From CAVVYA01 sp963752345 (GTDB lineage Bacteria; Pseudomonadota; Alphaproteobacteria; SMXQ01): a DNA stretch of 64,000 nucleotides. This document shows positions 1 through 8,452 of the stretch, piece after piece. Location of the stretch: assembly GCA_963752345.1 (NCBI GenBank), contig CAVVYA010000016.1, positions 3,547-67,546 on the forward strand, given 5' to 3'. The notes below the pieces were generated by a model. It was not told where the DNA came from. It was given only the letters and a program-made list of their open reading frames with translations, and searched no databases. The stretch's first letter is position 1, and every line of letters starts with the position of its first letter. The position numbers and the translations under genes are program-made.

Positions 1-804
1 CGACTCCTGGTCAGGCGGCGGCACCTCGCCCTCGATCGCCACTTCGGCGCGCGCCGGAATCGGCAGGCCGGTGATCGGGCCCTTGATCACCTCCATGGGC
101 GAGCCGCGCAATCCGCCGGCGAGGTCGATCTCGGATTTGCCGAACGGGAATTTGATGTGCGAGGTGAGGAACAGCAACGGATCGCCGCCGAACGTCGCCA
201 CCACCGGGCAGGCCTGGCCCTTGTCCCAGTAGCGCTGGCAGATGGTGCGGCCCTGCTGGCCCGGACTCATCCACAGGCCGAGCGTGTTGGCGTCATGCAG
301 CTGCATGCGGTAGGTGCCCATGTTGACATAGCCCGATTCCGGATCGCGGTTGATCAGGCTGTCGCCGGTGCCGATGTAGCGGCCGCCGTCGCCGGCGTGG
401 GACTTGATGGCGGGGAATTTCAGCATGTCGATCTGATCGCCCGTCATGACGTTTTCCATCACCGGGCCGGTCTTGACCTCCTCGGGCGGGATCGGCTCGA
501 TGTTGCCGAGCTTCTTGGCGATCAGGCGCACGAGCTCGAGCTTGGTCTTGTCGGTCGGCAGGCCGGCGATCATGGCGATGCGCTTGGCCGAGGCGAGCGG
601 CAGGCTCGCCATGCGGAAGCCCTTGGGATAGCCTTTGATCTTGTCGAACATCAGCATCGGCGGCGCGTCGATCTTCTCGGCGGCGGCTTCGGTGAGCGCG
701 CCGATCTCGAGATTCCAATCCGCGTCCTCGATCTCGACGCATTCGCCCTCGCGCCGGCAATCCTCGAGGAAGGTGCGGAAGCCGTCGTACTGATTGGTCG
801 TCAT
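1..804 (-). CDS. UbiD family decarboxylase, 3' end outside window
   Basis: UbiD-family enzymes are prenylated-FMN-dependent (de)carboxylases acting on aromatic or alpha,beta-unsaturated acids. The frame is open for 268 codons from an ATG at 804 to the window edge, so the C-terminal half is missing. The visible part aligns along its length with the UbiD protein at 27250-28731: it shares the IPPE-V-GP-NV-GD segment, the YIGT-RDP--VN-GTYR-Q-HD block, the RYW-KGQACP block and a terminal TGLPIPA-AEVA-EGEVP segment. The conserved EGPFGEWPGY motif would follow just outside. It is the last gene of a minus-strand set reading signal-less binding-fold protein, Bug, Bug, UbiD; 48 bases separate it from the Bug gene. 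Family is clear; substrate unknown. Confidence 0.9.
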   Translation of the reverse strand, partial: MTTNQYDGFRTFLEDCRREGECVEIEDADWNLEIGALTEAAAEKIDAPPMLMFDKIKGYPKGFRMASLPLASAKRIAMIAGLPTDKTKLELVRLIAKKLGNIEPIPPEEVKTGPVMENVMTGDQIDMLKFPAIKSHAGDGGRYIGTGDSLINRDPESGYVNMGTYRMQLHDANTLGLWMSPGQQGRTICQRYWDKGQACPVVATFGGDPLLFLTSHIKFPFGKSEIDLAGGLRGSPMEVIKGPITGLPIPARAEVAIEGEVPPPDQES

Positions 805-852
805 GGAAGCGATACTCCTGATGGCAAAGTCACACGCACGCGGCTGGTCTGA

Positions 853-1887
853 TCAATTCTCGACGGTTTTGCGCGCCTTGGCGAGCAGGTCGGCGGGAAT
901 ATTGGCGAAGCTCTCGGCCAGCTTGTTGAGATCGTCGCCCGACACCGGCTGGATATCGACGCCGAGCTTCTCGGCATCGGCGATGAACGCCGCATCGGTC
1001 ATGGTCTTGGCATAAGCCGCGCGCAACGCAGCGACACGCGCCGCCGGCACGCCGGGCGCCACCACGGTCGGCTTGCCGAATTGGGCGGGCGAGGAGAACA
1101 GTTCGACGAGTTGGCGCTTCTCCGGATTGTCCTTCACCAGATCGAGCAGCAGGGGCACGTCCTGCAGGTCCGCGGCTTTCTTGAAGCCGATCTGCAGGAT
1201 GATCTTGGCCTTGCCGTCGCGCATCCAGTCCCAGGTGGTGCCCTTCTGGCCGTACCAGCTTTCGCCGGCGCGCCCATGCACCTCGCCGCGTTCGACGGCG
1301 AGGTCGATGGCGGTGGCTTCCTTGTATCCGGCGATCGGCTGGAACTGGGTGCCGAGCACGTCATTGAGCACGCGCGGATACATGCCGCCGAGCGAGCCCG
1401 GCGAGGTCGATCCCATCAGCACCTTGGCGGTCTTCGCCGCCTCGATGCTTTGCGCCGGCGCGGTGTGCCAGACGAGCACGAGATAGACCTCCTGCGCCAT
1501 GTTGCCGATCCACTGGAACTTGGCCGGATCGAATTGGGTCGTCACCTGGCCCAGCGCATGCACCAGCGGCACGGTGTTGAGGATATTGGCGAGCACGCTG
1601 CCGTCCTTGGGCGCGACATTGTAGACGTGGTTGGCCGCGGTCACGCTGCCGGCGCCCGGCATGTTCTGGACGATGAGCTTCGGCCCGCCCGGGATGTGTC
1701 TGCCGAGGTGCCGGCTGATCAGGCGGCCGTGAATATCGTAGGCGCCGCCCGGGCCGGTGCCGATCACCAGGGTGACGTTCTTGCCCTTGTAGAAGGCTTC
1801 GATCGGGTCGCTAGCGCCTTGCGCGAATGCGGCGCCGCCGCCGGCAAGACCGATGGCCAAAGCCGCGCAAAACATGGACCGCAACAT
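853..1887 (-). CDS. Bug/TctC-family solute-binding protein
   Basis: Periplasmic receptor of the tripartite tricarboxylate transporter type, binding a carboxylate ligand. The 344-residue product has an N-terminal signal peptide ending near the AFAQG segment, then the Bug landmarks GTGPGGAYD (ligand-carboxylate loop) and NMPGAGS. The ATG at 1887 is chosen because AGGAGGAAACG directly precedes it; upstream extension in the same frame has no signal-peptide start. It lies 143 bases downstream of a second Bug gene and 48 bases upstream of a UbiD gene on the same strand, so the ligand may be the UbiD substrate. No TctA/TctB membrane genes are nearby. Ligand cannot be inferred. Confidence 0.92.
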   Translation of the reverse strand: MLRSMFCAALAIGLAGGGAAFAQGASDPIEAFYKGKNVTLVIGTGPGGAYDIHGRLISRHLGRHIPGGPKLIVQNMPGAGSVTAANHVYNVAPKDGSVLANILNTVPLVHALGQVTTQFDPAKFQWIGNMAQEVYLVLVWHTAPAQSIEAAKTAKVLMGSTSPGSLGGMYPRVLNDVLGTQFQPIAGYKEATAIDLAVERGEVHGRAGESWYGQKGTTWDWMRDGKAKIILQIGFKKAADLQDVPLLLDLVKDNPEKRQLVELFSSPAQFGKPTVVAPGVPAARVAALRAAYAKTMTDAAFIADAEKLGVDIQPVSGDDLNKLAESFANIPADLLAKARKTVEN

Positions 1888-1960
1888 CGTTTCCTCCTCA
1901 TTTATGGACAACAGACGAGAGACGTTGCTCCCGCTTACGGATGGTCGAACAAAATTGACA

Positions 1961-2003
1961 AAAGAATGATGGGCGCCGCGCGAAATTCGTGCGAGGCGCC
2001 CAT
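1961..2003 (-). terminator. Stem-loop after Bug gene, minus strand
   Basis: Inverted repeat ATGGGCGCC (1969-1977) with GGCGCCCAT (1995-2003), followed on the minus strand by a T-rich stretch. It lies just past the stop of the Bug gene ending at 2031 and could end or reduce transcription before the next Bug gene. Not a perfect U-tract, so strength is uncertain. Confidence 0.5.
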
Positions 2004-2030
2004 GGTGCGCCGCCGGGAAATTTCGGCGGG

Positions 2031-3080
2031 TTACTCGGCGACCGAGAGGCCCTGCTTGCGCATCAGGCCCGTGGTATGACCGATGGCCTCCTCCGGCGTG
2101 GCGGCCAGGGTCTGCACCAAAGCTTCCACATCCTTGTAGGACATCGGCGTGAAGTCTTCGCTGATCTTCTTGCCGAGGTTGCCGAACTCCGGATCGCTCG
2201 CGGTCTTGGTGAAGGCGTTGCGATAGGTCTCGACGATCTCCTTGGGCGTGCCGCCGATCACCGCCAGCCACTTGTCCATGGAATTGATCGACAGCCAGTA
2301 GTCGAACGCCTTCTTGGCGAGCGGGTCCTTGATCTTGCCTTCCATCTCGAGCGGGAAGACCGGCGCGTTTTGGAAGTCGGGCCGGGAGCCGAGCTTGCCG
2401 TTCTCCAGCGTGCCCGACTGGTTGAGGATCTTGAACTTGCCGCCCTCGATCATCTTGCCGATCTGGAACATGTTGCCGGTCGAGGTCATGTCGATCTCGC
2501 CGCGCTCGAGCGCGATCATGATGTCGTTGGTGCCGCGGTAGCCGACCACCCACTTGGCGTTCCAGCCGAGGTATTCGATGCCCCAGGCGGTGACCTGCAT
2601 GCCCGAACGCGGCACGCCGCCGATCGAGCCCATGACCACCGGCGGCTTGCTCTTGTCATAGAGCCGCGGTTCGGCCTCCTTGGAAATCACGAGCACGGTG
2701 CCGCCGCGCCCGACGCCGCCGAGATAGTGGAAGGTTGCCGGGTCATAGCCGGCCTGCGCCTTGCGGTAGTTCAGCGGATCGACCTGGGTGCTGGAGCCCA
2801 TGGTGATGGTCAGGCCGTCCGGCTTGGTCTGCTGCACCATGTAGTTGAGCGAGGTCATGCCGTCGGCGCCGGGCTGGTTGCGCACGATGATGGACGGCTG
2901 TCCCGGCAGATGCTTGCCGAGGAACTGGGCGATGAGCCGTCCCGAGGCGTCGGTGCCGCCGCCCGGCGCATAGCCGATGATCATGGTGATCTGCTTGTCC
3001 TTGAACGACACGTTCTGCGCCAACGCGCTGGTCGCAGTCGCGCAGCTCAGGGCCATCAGGGAGATGATGAAACGATTCAT
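2031..3080 (-). CDS. Bug/TctC-family solute-binding protein
   Basis: 349-residue periplasmic carboxylate-binding protein of the Bug family. A signal peptide ends near TSALAQ; GYAPGGGTDASGRL and RNQPGADGMTSL are the usual Bug ligand-loop motifs. It is closest in this window to the Bug protein at 19773-20837: both carry GGVGRGGTV, an EYLGWN--W--GYRGT block and a late DLTPMSY or DFTPMSY block. The ATG at 3080 follows AAGGAGGCACC. It lies between a signal-less binding-fold protein upstream and another Bug gene downstream on the same strand. No transporter membrane subunits are seen. Confidence 0.92.
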   Translation of the reverse strand: MNRFIISLMALSCATATSALAQNVSFKDKQITMIIGYAPGGGTDASGRLIAQFLGKHLPGQPSIIVRNQPGADGMTSLNYMVQQTKPDGLTITMGSSTQVDPLNYRKAQAGYDPATFHYLGGVGRGGTVLVISKEAEPRLYDKSKPPVVMGSIGGVPRSGMQVTAWGIEYLGWNAKWVVGYRGTNDIMIALERGEIDMTSTGNMFQIGKMIEGGKFKILNQSGTLENGKLGSRPDFQNAPVFPLEMEGKIKDPLAKKAFDYWLSINSMDKWLAVIGGTPKEIVETYRNAFTKTASDPEFGNLGKKISEDFTPMSYKDVEALVQTLAATPEEAIGHTTGLMRKQGLSVAE

Positions 3081-3099
3081 GGTGCCTCCTTGTCGCCAT

Positions 3100-3124
3100 G
3101 GGGCGGCCCGCAACGGGCCGCCCC
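3100..3124 (-). promoter_or_regulatory. GC-rich intercistronic hairpin
   Basis: Perfect 11-bp inverted repeat (GGGGCGGCCCG and its complement) with a 3-base loop between the binding-fold gene ending at 3131 and the Bug gene starting at 3080. No T-tract follows, so it is more likely an mRNA-stabilising or attenuating hairpin than a full terminator. Confidence 0.5.
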
Positions 3125-3130
3125 TCGTGG

Positions 3131-4105
3131 TTAACGCTTGTTCTTGCCGTAGAGATTGCGGATGAAGCCGCTGTCGTCGATGCGGCGCAGGAAGTGGGTG
3201 TCCCACAATTCCATGGGATTGACCTTCCGCGCATCCTTGTCCTGGCGCAGCGCCTCCTGATAGACGTTGCTGATGGATTGCATGGACGGGAAAAGCTTCG
3301 GCTCGAGATTGTTGACGATATTGTCGTAGGTGATGGTGGCGAGCTCCTTATTGAGCTTGCCTTCCTTGGTGTATTTCTTCTGGATCACGGCGATCGACTT
3401 GTCGCGCTCGGTCTTGAAGAAATGGATGCCCTCGATGATGCCCTTCAGGAAGCGCTGCACCAGGTCGGGATTCTTTTCGGCGAATTTCAGGCTGGTGGAG
3501 ACCGTGGTGAACCAGATCATCGGGAACGGCTCGAGGTCGATCAGCTTGAGGCCTGCCTTCTTGGCGAAGGAGGCCGCCGGCTCGGTCAGGAAGGCGGCGT
3601 CCACGGTGCCGTCCTTCACCCAGTCATAGAGCGGCGGCAGCTTTTCCATGCTGCCCTTGACCGGGTCCATGTCGCCCTTCTTGTGCTTGAGCTGGTTGAT
3701 GAGCTGCACCTCGTCCTTGTCGGTGTCCAGTCCGCGCTGCTTGAGGAGCAGCCAGTCGTTGAGGCCGGGATGCGAGCCGCGGGTGCCGACCTTCTTCTCG
3801 AACAGATCGTTGATGCCGTTGATGCCGGAATCCGGCCGCACGCACAGTTTCGATTGAACGTAGTTGACCGTCTGGCCGAGATAGACCCACTGGTCGCCGC
3901 GCGCGCGATGCGCGTAGGTCGAAACGTGGTTGCCGCCGACGAACTCGACTTCGCCGTTCGGGATCTGCTTGTGGGCATCGCCCGCCGAGATGCCGTAGTC
4001 GTAATTGACGTCGAGACCGTGCTTCTCCCACGCTCCCGATTCGGAAATCACGTGCAGCAGCGGAAGATGCGAACTGGAGCGGTAGGGGAAAGCGACTTTA
4101 TCCAC
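3131..4105 (-). CDS. Signal-less NMT1/SsuA-like periplasmic-binding-fold protein
   Basis: 324-residue protein of the type II periplasmic-binding fold (NMT1/SsuA-like). I choose the GTG at 4105, preceded by GAGGGAG, which puts the conserved FPYRSSSHLPLLHV strand almost at residue 1; no signal peptide can be fitted before it. It is a clear paralog of the protein at 26220-27191, sharing the GDAHK, GEVEF, GNHVSTYA, RARGD-WVYLGQ and HPGLNDWL blocks. Proteins of this fold without export signals include enzymes (4,5-dihydroxyphthalate decarboxylase, eukaryotic THI5), so a cytoplasmic enzyme or sensor is as plausible as a transporter receptor. First gene of the minus-strand set ending in a UbiD gene. 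Confidence 0.8.
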   Translation of the reverse strand: MDKVAFPYRSSSHLPLLHVISESGAWEKHGLDVNYDYGISAGDAHKQIPNGEVEFVGGNHVSTYAHRARGDQWVYLGQTVNYVQSKLCVRPDSGINGINDLFEKKVGTRGSHPGLNDWLLLKQRGLDTDKDEVQLINQLKHKKGDMDPVKGSMEKLPPLYDWVKDGTVDAAFLTEPAASFAKKAGLKLIDLEPFPMIWFTTVSTSLKFAEKNPDLVQRFLKGIIEGIHFFKTERDKSIAVIQKKYTKEGKLNKELATITYDNIVNNLEPKLFPSMQSISNVYQEALRQDKDARKVNPMELWDTHFLRRIDDSGFIRNLYGKNKR

Positions 4106-4406
4106 GAAATTCTCCCTCGAATAAGACGGTTCTTCGGATTGGGGCAGGTGCGTTCGGCGCAGCCGCGGCAAGCGCCGGACGCAGCCGGTTTTTATGCGAT
4201 GTGAGCGTTCTCCCGCCCGGCATTTGCAAAAAACAAAAAAATATTCTCTTTTTTGTAAGTCTTACATTCGAAACGGCGCACTGTCCACCCGTCCGGCCGG
4301 AAAATTTTACCCGATCAGATGCGCCGACGCCAATTTCACGGCTTGCGAAACTCAAAAATAATATTTAAATTTTGAAAATTACACCGTCACACCCAAGGAG
4401 ACGAGA
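4106..4406. promoter_or_regulatory. Divergent promoter region with two AT-rich inverted repeats
   Basis: About 300 bases between divergent genes. Two AT-rich inverted repeats stand out from the GC-rich surroundings: ACAAAAAA (4233-4240) with TTTTTTGT (4249-4256), nearer the minus gene, and TCAAAAAT (4352-4359) with AATTTTGA (4368-4375), about 30 bases before the plus-strand ATG. The second resembles elements upstream of 8047, 19773, 23944 and around 28818-28851. Candidate operators; no regulator assignment is proven. Confidence 0.5.
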
Positions 4407-5174
4407 ATGGCGACGGCTTTGAAGATCGACAATCCGGCGATGTCGGAGAAAGAGGCGGACGCGCGGATCGCGGCGTTGGCCAAGAAAGTGAACGAGCGGT
4501 GGAACGCCACGGTCGAGACGACGCCGTTCATGCAGGAGCTGGTGACGGGCAAGCTGCCGCTGGCGACGATCCAGGAGTTCTACCGCAACTGGGGCGCGTT
4601 CGTGCCGGTGATCAACTCGATCTACACGATGCAGTTCTACAAGCATCTGTGGTTCTTCGTGTCGAACCTCGACCTGATGAAACCCTACACCGAGAAGGTG
4701 CTGGACGAGTTCGGCCATCCGGAACCCCCGGGCCACATCCACATCCTGATCTCGACCGGCCAGGCGCTGGGCCTGAAGACCGAGGAGATCCTGCTGACGC
4801 CGATGCGGCCGCGGGCGCGCGCGCTGGCGGACTTCCACCGCACCACGGCGAACGACGGCCTGATCCACGAATACTGGGCGACGGTGCTGTGGGAACACGC
4901 GTTCGGCGAGACCTGCCACAAGTGGTTCACGGCGCTGACCACGCACTACGGGATCAGCGCGCAGGGCGCCGACTACTTCAACAAGCACCACGAAGCGGAC
5001 ACCATGGACCATCTGGGCCGTGAGGCGCACTCGTCGGTGTCGAAGAAGGCGCTGAGCCGTCTGATGCAGCGCGGCATCATCGAGCGTCCCGGCTACTCGC
5101 TCGAATACTGCGCCACCACGCCGGGCGACCTCTACGCCGAAATGCTCAACTCGGCCTACGAAGAGACCCACTAA
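4407..5174 (+). CDS. TenA/PqqC-fold (heme-oxygenase-like diiron?) protein, copy 1
   Basis: 255-residue all-helical protein of the TenA/PqqC (heme-oxygenase-like) superfamily. Candidate metal ligands fit the spacing of heme-oxygenase-like diiron oxidases: E101-x2-H104, E163/H164/E168, and H194-x3-D198-x3-H202. A shape such as FYRNWGAFVPV followed by a helix rich in Tyr/Phe suits an enclosed substrate pocket. ATG at 4407 follows AAGGAGACGAGA. The gene is almost identical at DNA level to 23944-24711: from 4440 to the stop I find one mismatch (5015), whereas the first 33 bases differ at 8 positions. It stands alone, ending in a strong terminator. Substrate unknown; a non-metal TenA-like role is possible. 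Confidence 0.85.
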   Translation: MATALKIDNPAMSEKEADARIAALAKKVNERWNATVETTPFMQELVTGKLPLATIQEFYRNWGAFVPVINSIYTMQFYKHLWFFVSNLDLMKPYTEKVLDEFGHPEPPGHIHILISTGQALGLKTEEILLTPMRPRARALADFHRTTANDGLIHEYWATVLWEHAFGETCHKWFTALTTHYGISAQGADYFNKHHEADTMDHLGREAHSSVSKKALSRLMQRGIIERPGYSLEYCATTPGDLYAEMLNSAYEETH

Positions 5175-5197
5175 GAAACGCGATTCGTTTCAAACCG

Positions 5198-5234
5198 AAA
5201 GCCGTGTGCGGGCGACCGCACACGGCTTTTTCTT
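5198..5234 (+). terminator. Rho-independent terminator
   Basis: Perfect 14-bp stem AAAGCCGTGTGCGG / CCGCACACGGCTTT with a GCGA loop, followed by TTTTTCTT, directly after the first TenA/PqqC-fold gene. Confidence 0.92.
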
Positions 5235-5272
5235 GCGAGCGGAGGACGGCGCCGCCTCGCGGCGCGCCCGCG

Positions 5273-6320
5273 CTACTGGGCCTTCGGGTCCTTGTAGATG
5301 ACCGCGTCGCGCGCCCGCTCGACGATGGCCGGCGGCGTCGCCATGATGCGCGCGACGATCGCCTGGACATCCTCGCCGAAGATCGGCGCCACGTCGAAGT
5401 TCATCTTGCGCGCTTCCTCGAGCAGCTCGGGATCCTGCATGGTCTTGCGGAAGGCGTCGCGCAGCACCGCGACCCGCGCCGCCGGCACGCCCGGCCCGAC
5501 GAGCAGCGGCCGGCCGAGCGCGACGGTGTCGGAGAACACGCCGATGATCTGCTTCTGCTCATCGGTCTTGGCGAGCTCGCTGGCGAGCGGCACGTCGGGC
5601 AGGTCCTTGGCGCGCGCGATGCCGACCTGCACCAGGGGAACCAGCTTGCCGGTCTTGATCCAGTCCGGGCGGGTGACCTTCCAGCCGTCCCATGACTGGC
5701 CGGCGCGTCCCGCCACCTCGCCGCGCTCCATGGCGAGATCGATCTCGTTGCCGCCCTTGTAGCCGGCGACGATGTTGAACTTGGTGCCGAGCACGTTGTT
5801 GAGCATGGCGGGCACGGTGGCGTCGTTGCCGACGCGGCCGGCGGCGCCCATGATGATCGAGGTCTGGAAGGCGTCGGCGATGGATTTCACGGGCGACGTA
5901 TGCCAGGCCATCACCACGCTCACCGACGTGCTCGGGTTGCCGATCCACTGAAACTTGGCGGCGTCGAACTTGACGTTCTTGTCGCCGAACAACTGCTGCT
6001 GCGGCATGGTCTGCACCACGCGCGACGATCACCGAGCCATCCTGCGGCGCCACGTTATAGACGTGGTTGGCGGCGTTCAGGCTGGCGGCGCCCGGCATGT
6101 TCTGCACCACGACCGAGGGCGCGCCGGCGATGTGCTTGGCGATGTGGCGGCCGACCAGGCGGCCGCTGGCGTCGTAGGAGCCGCCGGCGTCGGTGCCGAC
6201 GATCAGCCGGATCTGGCGGTCCTTGTAGAAATTGTCCTGGGCCTGCGCCGCCGCGGCGAGCGGCAGGGTGAGAAGAGCCAGCGAGATCGACATCGCGGCA
6301 CGAACGGGGCGTTTTGTCAT
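5273..6320 (-). CDS. Bug/TctC-family solute-binding protein, frameshifted
   Basis: Bug-family periplasmic carboxylate receptor. The start ATG at 6320 follows AAGGAGGTAACA; a signal peptide ends near AAAQAQ and GTDAGGSYD and NMPGAAS follow. Around 6019-6024 a one-base insertion shifts the frame; dropping one base gives ...SVIVAVVQTMPQQQ, matching SVIVAALQTIPLRQ of the paralog at 28921-29916. The rest (WIGNPSTSV, SGYKG-like, ERGEV-GRAGQSWDGWK) is intact to the stop, about 348 residues in all. A lone shift in an otherwise undamaged gene suggests a sequencing indel, but a recent null mutation cannot be excluded. Confidence 0.85.
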
Positions 6321-6360
6321 TGTTACCTCCTTGTGACGTACGATTCGGCAACCGGACGGC

Positions 6361-6903
6361 TCAGACCGGCTCGAGCCGCCTATGTGGGAGCGGTGGCAGC
6401 GTGACACGAATGGCGTCGCCGGGCAGAACCTCGCCGCTGGCGATCACCACGGCCATGACACCGCATCTGTAGAGCAGAGTCCCGTCGGCATCCCGGCCGA
6501 GCACGGCGGCCGTCAGGCCCTTTTGATAATCATCGAGCTGACGGCAAGGTTTACGCAGGCCGGTCACCTCGATGATGGCGGCATCGCCCAGGTGCAAGCG
6601 CGCGCCGGTCGGAAGAGAAAGCAGATCCAAACCGCGGGTGGTGACGTTTTCGCCGACCGTTCCGGGTGATACGGCAAATCCGGCGGCCCGCAATTCCGTC
6701 TGAAGCTCCTCGTGGACGAGATGGACCTGGCGCAGGTTCGGTTGAGCGGGAGCCTTTCTAGCGTGGGAGCGGTGCCGTGCCGTCTCGCCGAGATGCGCAT
6801 CACCCTCGACGCCGAGCCCAGCGATGAGCCGAATGGCGCGCTGGTTCGATTTCGTGAACGTGTGCGATCCGCTGAGACTGACAGCAACGACGCTGGCGGG
6901 CAT
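6361..6903 (-). CDS. MOSC domain protein
   Basis: 180-residue protein consisting of one MOSC domain (molybdenum cofactor sulfurase C-terminal-like), a family that handles sulfur or binds Mo-cofactor derivatives. Supporting segments are GVEGDAHLGE near residue 32, NLRQVHLVHEEL, PGTVGENVTTRGLDL near residue 80, and a C-terminal LRKPCRQLD with a conserved Cys, then GEVLPGDAI. The ATG at 6903 follows GGGAGGGGG. It sits between the frameshifted Bug gene and a bicupin gene on the same strand. No partner Mo enzyme is visible in the window, so the role is open. Confidence 0.85.
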   Translation of the reverse strand: MPASVVAVSLSGSHTFTKSNQRAIRLIAGLGVEGDAHLGETARHRSHARKAPAQPNLRQVHLVHEELQTELRAAGFAVSPGTVGENVTTRGLDLLSLPTGARLHLGDAAIIEVTGLRKPCRQLDDYQKGLTAAVLGRDADGTLLYRCGVMAVVIASGEVLPGDAIRVTLPPLPHRRLEPV

Positions 6904-6934
6904 CGGCCCCCTCCCTCACTAAAAACGCGATTGA

Positions 6935-8047
6935 TCAGGCGACCTTCTGATCGGGCGGCTTCACGTCGTAACCGTTCTTGCGGCACTCTTTCTCGAAGAT
7001 CCCCCACACGTTGTCGCGCAGGCCCTTGTCGAGATCGGTGTAGTGCAGGATCGTGCCGCCCTTCGAGATGTGCTTGTGCACGCCGTCGTAGCTGTGGCTC
7101 ACCGGATGTTTGCGGCTCATCAGCTTGACGGCGAGCTGCAGGCTGAGCGGATCGGTGCCCCAATGGCCGTGCCACCACATGGTCGGCGGCACGATGACGC
7201 CGATGTCGTCCTCGGGCCAGTCGAAGCGCTCCATCTCGCCGCCCTCGAGCCACATCAGCGAATAGCCCTTGCCCTTGATGGTGAAGACGAAGCCCGACGG
7301 GCCGTGGCGGTGCGGATTGTAGAACTGCAGGCCGGGGTGCTCCGCCATGTGGCAGGACAGCGCGCTGTTGCACAGCTCGAAATAGGCGGTCTTGTTGCCG
7401 TGGCCGCGCTCGGCGAAGCTGACGCGCGGCACCGCCAGCACGTCGGGCACGAAGTTGGTGTCGTAAAGGTCGACCGCGGTGCGGTCGTGGGCCGCGTCGG
7501 GCTTGTAGAGCACCGCGTCGGTCGGGTCGGAGGAATTGTCGATGCGCTTGAAATCGTGCTCGCTGCCGAAGATGAACTTCTTGTCGCGGAACAGGTTCAT
7601 CATCACGGGCAGGGTATTGACCGAGATGAAGCGCGCCGGCTCGCGGCCCGAGCCGTTGTAGAGCCGGTAGGTCGAGTTCAGCGGAATGGCGAACAGGCTC
7701 TGCGGCCCCCATTCGAAGCTGTAGGTGCGGGTCGGCGTCTGCACCGTGGTGCTGCCGTGGCCGGCGACGATGAAGATCACCTCGTCGTAGATCTGATGGG
7801 CGGGCGCGGTCGACTGGCCCGGCGCGATCTCGCCGACATACATGCCGGCCAGGGATTCGGCGCCGGTGAAATCGAAGAACGTGGCGGACAGGTTGCGTTC
7901 GCGCCACGGGGCGAGCGGCATCTTGCCGAGCGGGCCGGCCGCGAAACCGCGATGGAGCTCGAGCTTGAGCTCGTCCTCGACCCATTGCTCGTAGGGCGTG
8001 CGGCGGTCCCAGGGAATTCCCGTCTTGGTGTCCTGAACGTTCAGCAT
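6935..8047 (-). CDS. Bicupin protein, dioxygenase-like
   Basis: 370-residue protein with two cupin barrels. In the C-terminal barrel a PHRH pair and a later WWHGH give plausible metal ligands (two to three His), but the usual Glu after HxH is replaced by Gly. The N-terminal barrel retains only AHQIYDEV and is probably non-catalytic. The overall plan resembles gentisate-type ring-cleaving dioxygenases, only distantly. The ATG at 8047 follows GGAGAGGAAAG. It is upstream of the MOSC gene (31 bases). An AT-rich TTCAAAAAC element lies about 165 bases upstream. Substrate unknown. Confidence 0.75.
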   Translation of the reverse strand: MLNVQDTKTGIPWDRRTPYEQWVEDELKLELHRGFAAGPLGKMPLAPWRERNLSATFFDFTGAESLAGMYVGEIAPGQSTAPAHQIYDEVIFIVAGHGSTTVQTPTRTYSFEWGPQSLFAIPLNSTYRLYNGSGREPARFISVNTLPVMMNLFRDKKFIFGSEHDFKRIDNSSDPTDAVLYKPDAAHDRTAVDLYDTNFVPDVLAVPRVSFAERGHGNKTAYFELCNSALSCHMAEHPGLQFYNPHRHGPSGFVFTIKGKGYSLMWLEGGEMERFDWPEDDIGVIVPPTMWWHGHWGTDPLSLQLAVKLMSRKHPVSHSYDGVHKHISKGGTILHYTDLDKGLRDNVWGIFEKECRKNGYDVKPPDQKVA

Positions 8048-8452
8048 TCTTTCCTCTCCGATCACTCGACGATAAACGTCGGCAAAGCGTGCGGCGGACG
8101 TGCCGAGTTGTGCGGCGCCGGCCGTTGCCGAACCGATTCCGCGCTGGCGCGCGTTCCTCTCTGCGATCCGCCGTCGCTCTCCCGACGGGGACCATACACG
8201 AGCCGACCCCAGGTTCAAAAACAGATAAAATTTTCCGAATTATGAAAAATAGCGGCCGCGCAGCGCCCTGGTCGTCGTCGCTATCGCGATAGCAACCTGC
8301 CGGGAAAGCAACGCCGAGCGGTCCCGCCGTCCAGCCAGTTGACAGGGCCGACGCGTGGCCATATCAGTTCACCGTCATTCCATCAGGAGCAAACACGTTA
8401 CGGGACGGCCCGTAACCTCCGTTCCGCCTCCGTATTTTGAAGGGAAAAGGTC
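8048..8452. promoter_or_regulatory. Divergent intergenic region with an AT-rich element and a perfect palindrome
   Basis: 405 bases without a gene. At 8214-8253 an AT-rich stretch starts with TTCAAAAAC and contains AAAATTTTCC, like the elements near 4352, 19683 and 23842. At 8397-8416 there is a perfect inverted repeat, GTTACGGG-ACGG-CCCGTAAC, whose centre is about 46 bases before the groES start; it could be an operator or a 5' leader hairpin. Confidence 0.5.

Noticed and set aside
3131..4105. THI5-type HMP-phosphate synthase
   Set aside because: The Cys-rich CCCFC motif is absent and the substrate His of THI5 does not align (GNHVSTYA is shifted by two residues), so I do not claim this reaction.
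8397..8452. CIRCE/HrcA control of groES
   Set aside because: The palindrome found does not resemble TTAGCACTC-N9-GAGTGCTAA.
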